DNA from: a virus
Direction: 5' to 3' (one strand)
IMG/VR virus record: IMGVR_UViG_3300017963_001791
Coordinates: 1-24,598 of that record
Length of the DNA stretch: 24,598 bases
Part shown: positions 20,655-24,598 of the stretch, in pieces
How the letters are laid out: the number at the start of each line of letters is the position of its first letter
Numbering within the stretch: position 1 is the stretch's first letter
Program-made: the position numbers and the translations under genes
Notes under the pieces: generated by a model
Databases searched by the model: none
What the model was told of the DNA's origin: nothing
Seen by the model: the letters and a program-made list of their open reading frames with translations, nothing else

Positions 20655-22109
20655 TTAAACCTCCTCACCAGGAACAAATACTCCCATAGTAATTGTTTTC
20701 CTGGAGCTATCACTTAACACATCCTTGTCAGCATAAAGATCCATGGTCTTATTCATATCATCTGTGAAAATAATATCCTGCAAAGTCTTGATTGTGAAAT
20801 CAGAAACAAGAACAATTCCGGTTTTCCTTCTTTGAATTGCGAGTTCAATCATATTAGAAGTTGCTCGTCTACAAATTCCTACTATTCCATCTGGAGCAGT
20901 TTCCGGAGTCCACACCTTATTGGTATAAGTATTGATTATGCTAGTCGCTTCGAGAATCCACTTCTCAATTAAAGCCTCAAAGCCAGCGTTGTCATTCGCC
21001 TCAAAGTCAAGATCTTTTGGAAGAGCCCCGGTAGTTTGCAATACGTCCATAACGCCGCATAGCCCGATCCCGTAATCATTATTTTGAAAAGCCCCTATAT
21101 CAATCCGACCTAGTCCTCTAATGACTCCATCGCCGTCATGTTCGCTTACAGTGCGGCCATTAGCGATCGCTGGGCTGTCAAAGCTTACGCTTAAATTAAT
21201 TGTTGGGTCAATAAAAAGCGGATCAAGGTCTAAGGAGTTCTCATCCTGATTGTACTCGCCTTGCCAATCCGCGAGTGTGTCCAGATCAACATCCCCTTCC
21301 ACGAATTTCCCGACTTTGAAAAGGTTAACATCAGAATCTAAAATTCTTAAATCGCTGAAAGCCACACTGGTCTCCATGTCAAGGAGAAGATCGCACTCGA
21401 TTATATTATTCCTTAGAATTCCAAGTTCGAGTTTAGCTCCGGCTTCGATGTTGGCCAGCGACGCTTTCCCTGTGCCGGAATCTGTGCGATAAATAGAGTT
21501 GTTAACAAAGTGAAGTATTCCAGAGTTAACAACCGTGGCATCAACTTCAATGACTGGAGAATCTACTCCTGATCCTGTGTAAAATATTTCACAACCCTTT
21601 ACAAGTATCTCTCCGGAAGTGTCGTCGATCAGCGTATTATAGCGAAACACTTTCTGAGTTTTTATTGTGCAATTTTCTACGGTCATAACGTTGGCATCAT
21701 TTACCCACATTGCATATTCTCGACCATCCTCAAATATACAATTCTTTAAAATCCATCCGGTCCTAATTGCAATACCAGATATGATCAAGTAGGACAATGC
21801 TCCAGTAGAATTCCAGTTATTGAACTTAATCCCATCAACGGTAACAAAACTTTCTGCATCAACAGCCCCGTTACCGGATATCAATTGTGAGAATTCGACG
21901 ACATCAGTCTCATTGAACTTATCAAAAATAAGTCTATTCTTATGGGTAGGGACTAGGTCCGGGGTGTTCTGTTGTCCATATTGGCCGGCGGACCCTCGCA
22001 CATAGTGCGGCTCAGCGAAAGGAGTAGACCCAACCGCAGCGAACAAGGCGTCGATAGCCGATTGCGGATCAGCATAAACTTTCCCCGGACCATATTCCCA
22101 TACTGCCAT
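20655..22109 (-). CDS. Right-handed beta-helix fused to head-tail connector domain
   Basis: 484 aa. Residues 1-343 look like a pectate-lyase-type parallel beta-helix: repeated turns such as LKNCIFEDGR, VENCTIKTQK, VKGCEIFYTG, VNNSIYRTD and LRNNIIECD, closing with SPAIANGRT and RGLGRIDIGAFQ. Residues 350-484 look like a gp6-type head-tail connector: VLQTTGALPKDLD, LIEKWILEATSIINTYTNK and GICRRATSNMIELAIQRRK. The connector position after the capsid gene and before the gp10-like gene fits. No lyase catalytic residues can be assigned. The beta-helix would be displayed around the neck. TTAGGAG precedes ATG 22109. Confidence 0.7.
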   Translation of the reverse strand: MAVWEYGPGKVYADPQSAIDALFAAVGSTPFAEPHYVRGSAGQYGQQNTPDLVPTHKNRLIFDKFNETDVVEFSQLISGNGAVDAESFVTVDGIKFNNWNSTGALSYLIISGIAIRTGWILKNCIFEDGREYAMWVNDANVMTVENCTIKTQKVFRYNTLIDDTSGEILVKGCEIFYTGSGVDSPVIEVDATVVNSGILHFVNNSIYRTDSGTGKASLANIEAGAKLELGILRNNIIECDLLLDMETSVAFSDLRILDSDVNLFKVGKFVEGDVDLDTLADWQGEYNQDENSLDLDPLFIDPTINLSVSFDSPAIANGRTVSEHDGDGVIRGLGRIDIGAFQNNDYGIGLCGVMDVLQTTGALPKDLDFEANDNAGFEALIEKWILEATSIINTYTNKVWTPETAPDGIVGICRRATSNMIELAIQRRKTGIVLVSDFTIKTLQDIIFTDDMNKTMDLYADKDVLSDSSRKTITMGVFVPGEEV

Positions 22110-22119
22110 AATTTTTCTC

Positions 22120-22356
22120 CTAAGTTAAAAGATTGAGAAGATCCATCACTCTATCCATTTTCCTGTTTGGAAAGGATCTTGGGTAGTTTGATTTAACGAA
22201 AGTGGATATGATCTCCTCAGCGGTTTTCTTACTTGCCGACTCCGGAATTGTTAACCCAGCGTTCTCTAGTTCAACTATTAACTGGGATACACTAACTGCC
22301 GGAGCAGCAACCGGGTACCCGGAAGTATCCGGGATCAAGCCAACTGGAAAAGCCAT
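22120..22356 (-). CDS. Small hypothetical protein of the head-neck region
   Basis: 78 aa, AAGGAG precedes ATG 22356. It has a Pro/Val-rich start (MAFPVGLIPDTSGYPVAAPA), then two helices, SQLIVELENAGL and KTAEEIISTFVKS, and a basic-then-hydrophobic end (KMDRVMDLLNLLT). No domain recognised. Its place between the capsid and connector genes suggests a structural or assembly role. The start of the protein (MAFPVG) resembles that of the 22368 product (MATYPVG), which may reflect a shared assembly signal or chance. Confidence 0.6.
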   Translation of the reverse strand: MAFPVGLIPDTSGYPVAAPAVSVSQLIVELENAGLTIPESASKKTAEEIISTFVKSNYPRSFPNRKMDRVMDLLNLLT

Positions 22357-22367
22357 TTTCTAACTCC

Positions 22368-22880
22368 TTACGCTGGCCACACCGGCCAGTCCGGCTGTGC
22401 GACCTCAACCCCAATCGTTTCCCAAGAGCTCTCGATCATCCACAGATAAAGATAGATTACACCGGTATCATTTGTGGTGTCATTATTCAAGAACCGAAGG
22501 AAAAGGGACTCCTTAGTTTGAGGAAGGGCTCCCTGGAAAAAATTGAAACATGGAGCACCAACCAAAGGGCTTCCGATATCGAACTTAGGTGGAAGAGCTT
22601 GAACAATCCCAACCTCAGTTATTATTGCCCCTACCGCTTGGGGATCTGGAGCCCAGTTCATGTAAGGAGATACACCCAGCATTAAATCCCAATCTTCGGA
22701 CTCGCATAAAGCGGACAAGCCGACTATATTGCCATCAATGTTTAGTTTTACCGGAATAACCCCTGAATCTTCATCTCCTACCAGAGAGTTATTATATTGA
22801 ATGGCAATTAGATTTAATTCTTGACCGTTCGGCAAGGATTGCTTGAACGCTCTCGATACCCCAACTGGATAAGTTGCCAT
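22368..22880 (-). CDS. Hypothetical virion-region protein
   Basis: 170 aa, strong AAGGAG before ATG 22880. Beta-rich, with GQELNLIAIQYNNSLVG at the start, IPVKLNIDGNIVGLSAL in the middle and VIYLYLWMIESSW near the end, and many Trp and Pro at the C-terminus. Low in Lys and Arg. No known family. Directly downstream of the capsid gene, the usual place of head decoration or fibre proteins, so a capsid decoration role is possible but only by position. Confidence 0.55.
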   Translation of the reverse strand: MATYPVGVSRAFKQSLPNGQELNLIAIQYNNSLVGDEDSGVIPVKLNIDGNIVGLSALCESEDWDLMLGVSPYMNWAPDPQAVGAIITEVGIVQALPPKFDIGSPLVGAPCFNFFQGALPQTKESLFLRFLNNDTTNDTGVIYLYLWMIESSWETIGVEVAQPDWPVWPA

Positions 22881-22902
22881 TTAAAAAATCTCCTTATAAA
22901 TT

Positions 22903-22940
22903 GGGAGGGCGTGTATGAGTAATGGAGGACACGCCCTCCC
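22903..22940 (-). terminator. Perfect 12-bp stem-loop after the capsid gene
   Basis: GGGAGGGCGTGT (22903-22914) faces ACACGCCCTCCC (22929-22940), loop of 14 bases, located between the major capsid stop and the next ribosome binding site. In transcription direction it is followed by AATTTATAA, not a U-run. It could be a weak terminator or an mRNA stabiliser giving more capsid than downstream protein. Confidence 0.6.
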
Positions 22941-22957
22941 AGTGCGACTTACCGCGA

Positions 22958-24163
22958 TTAGCGGATTGTAGCTGTTACCGCAATTTCGGGATTCTCATAA
23001 TTGAAATCCCATTCGCCGTTAAGAATGAAGTCTGTACTCTTGGCCTTGGCTTCACGCTCACGCTCAAGGAACATTTCCATGAACACGCCCCATACAGTAT
23101 TGTTGGGATGTGTCATCCACGCTTTGTTCTTCGGCATTGAAGGAACCATTTCAATCGGTACACCCTTGTATACCAATTTTCCAGCCGAGGTCTGGGCCGA
23201 GTCACCGAGTGCGGTTCCGCGGGCCCTAAGGAGATCACGGTAGGCATCCTCTACCCAGAAGGGGACGTAGATTCTCCACTCGTTCCGGCGAACGAAGTAA
23301 GGAGTATCAGCGATGATCCCGATCTGAAGATCGAACATGTCCTCAGGGAAGTTGTCCCCGTTTTCGTCGAAGGTCTCAGCGGTGTAGGCCACGTCGTAAG
23401 AGGTTGAAGCGGTTAATCCGGTCAAGACAACTTTGCCTTGCTCGTAGTCAATTGTTCCCGCTATTCCGGAAGCCGCATCCTGAACGATATTCCCGGCGCC
23501 GTCATCGTGAGCAACCTGAGTAGAGCTAACCTCAATTATGTAGGTCGAAGGAGTAATCGGGACTCCGTCTTGGCCATGATCCACGGACTGGGTAGTTTCG
23601 CCAACCCCGGTTACGAATTTAGCGGTTAAAGAAACTGAGGCTGCGGCATCTTCCAGCACATACCTTTCCGCAAGTTTCAGCCAGCCGTCGTTGAGAGCGA
23701 ACAAGGGATCCGAAGATCCAACATCGCCGTTGATTCCCCACTCCTCAATATCGAGGCCGCCACGCTCTCCGATCATATCCACGAGAGTGGACTCGAAGTT
23801 CTGCTTCTCGATATTTCTCCTAAGGAGTTTGTCTGTCAGTCGCACGATGGACTGGGCCTCAGTTGATTCCAGATTTATGATTCGCTCAGTGGGAGTCTTG
23901 CCGTCCGTGGCCGGATCCAGAGCCGTTCCCTCCGTTTTGGGAGGTCCTAGAATTCTTCCAACAAACCCGATTCTGTTGATTTCCTCTTTGAAAGCTTCCA
24001 TCAACTGGAACCGAGCAGCGGGTAGAACCACGGTGTTGTTCTGGGCCATGCGAACAAACCGATCCCGCTGTTTGGTGTTCATCAACCCGCCGGGAAGTGT
24101 CCCGGTTGAGGTTATGCTTTTTATGGCCGCGTCGATTTTCGCCAGTATGTCATTATCAGGCAA
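22958..24163 (-). CDS. Major capsid protein (HK97-type fold) with inserted beta-rich module
   Basis: 401 aa. The N-terminal region (NTKQRDRFVRMAQNNTVVLP) is followed by long helices and loops typical of large phage major capsid proteins. Residues about 174-264 are an insert with SVDHGQDGVPITPSTY, TQVAHDDGAGNIVQDAASG and DYEQGKVVLTGLTAST, matched in the tail tube protein. After it the capsid fold resumes with FDLQIGIIADTPYFVRRNEW, YKGVPIEMVPSMP and NNTVWGVFMEMFLERER, typical for the C-terminal half of HK97-fold subunits. It lies directly after the scaffold-like gene and shows a high share of GC-ending codons, as expected of a highly expressed gene. Confidence 0.85.
   Translation of the reverse strand: MPDNDILAKIDAAIKSITSTGTLPGGLMNTKQRDRFVRMAQNNTVVLPAARFQLMEAFKEEINRIGFVGRILGPPKTEGTALDPATDGKTPTERIINLESTEAQSIVRLTDKLLRRNIEKQNFESTLVDMIGERGGLDIEEWGINGDVGSSDPLFALNDGWLKLAERYVLEDAAASVSLTAKFVTGVGETTQSVDHGQDGVPITPSTYIIEVSSTQVAHDDGAGNIVQDAASGIAGTIDYEQGKVVLTGLTASTSYDVAYTAETFDENGDNFPEDMFDLQIGIIADTPYFVRRNEWRIYVPFWVEDAYRDLLRARGTALGDSAQTSAGKLVYKGVPIEMVPSMPKNKAWMTHPNNTVWGVFMEMFLEREREAKAKSTDFILNGEWDFNYENPEIAVTATIR
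23378..23557 (-). other. Inserted beta-rich domain shared with tail tube protein (capsid copy)
   Basis: Codes for capsid residues about 203-262. STQVAHDDGAGNIVQDA and ASGIAGTIDY align with the tail-tube insert. Known phage structural proteins often carry small DDG.GN-type beta modules; a role as a surface decoration is inferred. Confidence 0.8.
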
Positions 24164-24165
24164 AA

Positions 24166-24588
24166 TTAGTTCCCTCCTCTATTGATTGCGCACCCGAAAA
24201 GATCGCGGTCGGGAGCGTTTGAAGTTCTCGATTTGAAGGCCGGCTCCTCATTGTCATTTGAGTCCTGCCCCGGAAGGGACCGTGACTTGGTGGCCGCATC
24301 GAGTTTACTGGAAAGTTTCTCGAGCTGTTCTTTGACTGCCGCAAGTTCGGATTCTGAGCCGTCTTCCGATTTTTTCGCAGAGGGATCCTCTTCCTTTTTT
24401 GGATCCTCTTCCTTTTTCTTGGGCGGGTCCTCTTCCTTTTTCTCAGGAGGATCAGCCGCCTTCATTGACGCCTGCATCGCATCCACTTTTTCCGTGACAC
24501 TCTTGATTGATTCACCTAATCCGGCGACCGGCTCAAGAGCAGTTTTGATCGCTTCATTCACGATCGCTTTGACATCTTCTTCTTTCAT
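24166..24588 (-). CDS. Scaffold-like, charged helical head protein
   Basis: 140 aa, GGAGGA at the window edge before ATG 24588. It opens with a helical stretch (VKAIVNEAIKTALEPVAGLG), has a low-complexity middle with repeated KKEEDPP-type units (residues about 50-75), then a coiled coil (AVKEQLEKLSSKLDAATKS) and a basic C-terminus. Position just before the major capsid gene and the helical charged composition fit a capsid scaffold or capsid-directing protein. No protease triad is present. The repeats make its length likely to vary between relatives. Confidence 0.65.
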   Translation of the reverse strand: MKEEDVKAIVNEAIKTALEPVAGLGESIKSVTEKVDAMQASMKAADPPEKKEEDPPKKKEEDPKKEEDPSAKKSEDGSESELAAVKEQLEKLSSKLDAATKSRSLPGQDSNDNEEPAFKSRTSNAPDRDLFGCAINRGGN

Positions 24589-24598
24589 TTCATCCTCC

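Noticed and set aside
250-23827. CTAAGGAG as simple internal Shine-Dalgarno sequences
   Set aside because: Nine of the 20 in-gene copies are antisense to the gene, and the sense copies are not followed by a suitable start codon; only the copy at 13454-13461 serves as a real ribosome binding site.
23691-24185. 164-codon open frame on the + strand
   Set aside because: Antisense to the major capsid gene; composition is Ser/Arg/Ile-rich as expected of a complement frame.

Overview
This window is part of a tailed bacteriophage or prophage genome, most likely a siphovirus: a tape-measure gene follows one tail-tube gene and no sheath gene is seen between connector and tape measure. Genes are tightly packed, often overlapping by a few bases, with strong AAGGAG-type ribosome binding sites. 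This fits a bacterial host with a purine-rich Shine-Dalgarno, but the host cannot be named. No tRNA, integrase, insertion sequence or CRISPR array was recognised.

Layout. From 1 to about 12.5 kb genes run on the + strand (replication and nucleotide metabolism); from 12.5 kb to the end they run on the - strand (virion and lysis genes), so the two arms converge at 12.5 kb. Positions 2-8580 hold a 5'-cut MCM-like AAA+ ATPase, a GT-B-like glycosyltransferase candidate, a flavoprotein fused to an all-alpha dUTPase-like domain, a class I SAM methyltransferase, a divergent ThyX, a divergent short ThyA-superfamily protein, a thymidylate-kinase-like P-loop protein with an extra C-terminal domain, and a family A DNA polymerase. 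Together these look like a cassette that makes, activates and incorporates (and perhaps glycosylates or methylates) an unusual deoxyuridine-derived nucleotide.

Positions 8581-9154 are non-coding, with operator- or iteron-like dyads (consensus TGTAATNNNNATTACA), diverged direct repeats and a good sigma70-type promoter. That promoter leads into a module of small Lys/Glu/Ala-rich proteins (9155-11228). Between its first two genes, at 9323-9380, lies what reads as a complete type II hammerhead self-cleaving ribozyme. A second cluster of the same dyads, in a 66-bp tandem repeat, lies at 10206-10341. A DNA ligase and a VRR-NUC nuclease end the + strand arm.

The - strand arm, read in transcription order from 24.6 kb downward, is: scaffold-like protein, major capsid protein, two small unknown genes, a beta-helix/head-tail-connector fusion, HK97 gp10-like protein (apparently with a non-canonical start), tail terminator, tail tube, a tail-assembly chaperone pair with a probable +1 frameshift, tape measure, tail hub, a small holin-like protein, an amidase endolysin and a 113-aa protein. 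The capsid and tail-tube proteins carry the same inserted beta-rich module.

Across the whole window the 8-mer CTAAGGAG (or its complement CTCCTTAG) occurs at least 22 times against roughly 0.7 expected, spaced about every kilobase, in both orientations and mostly inside genes. This signal is not explained by any annotated feature.
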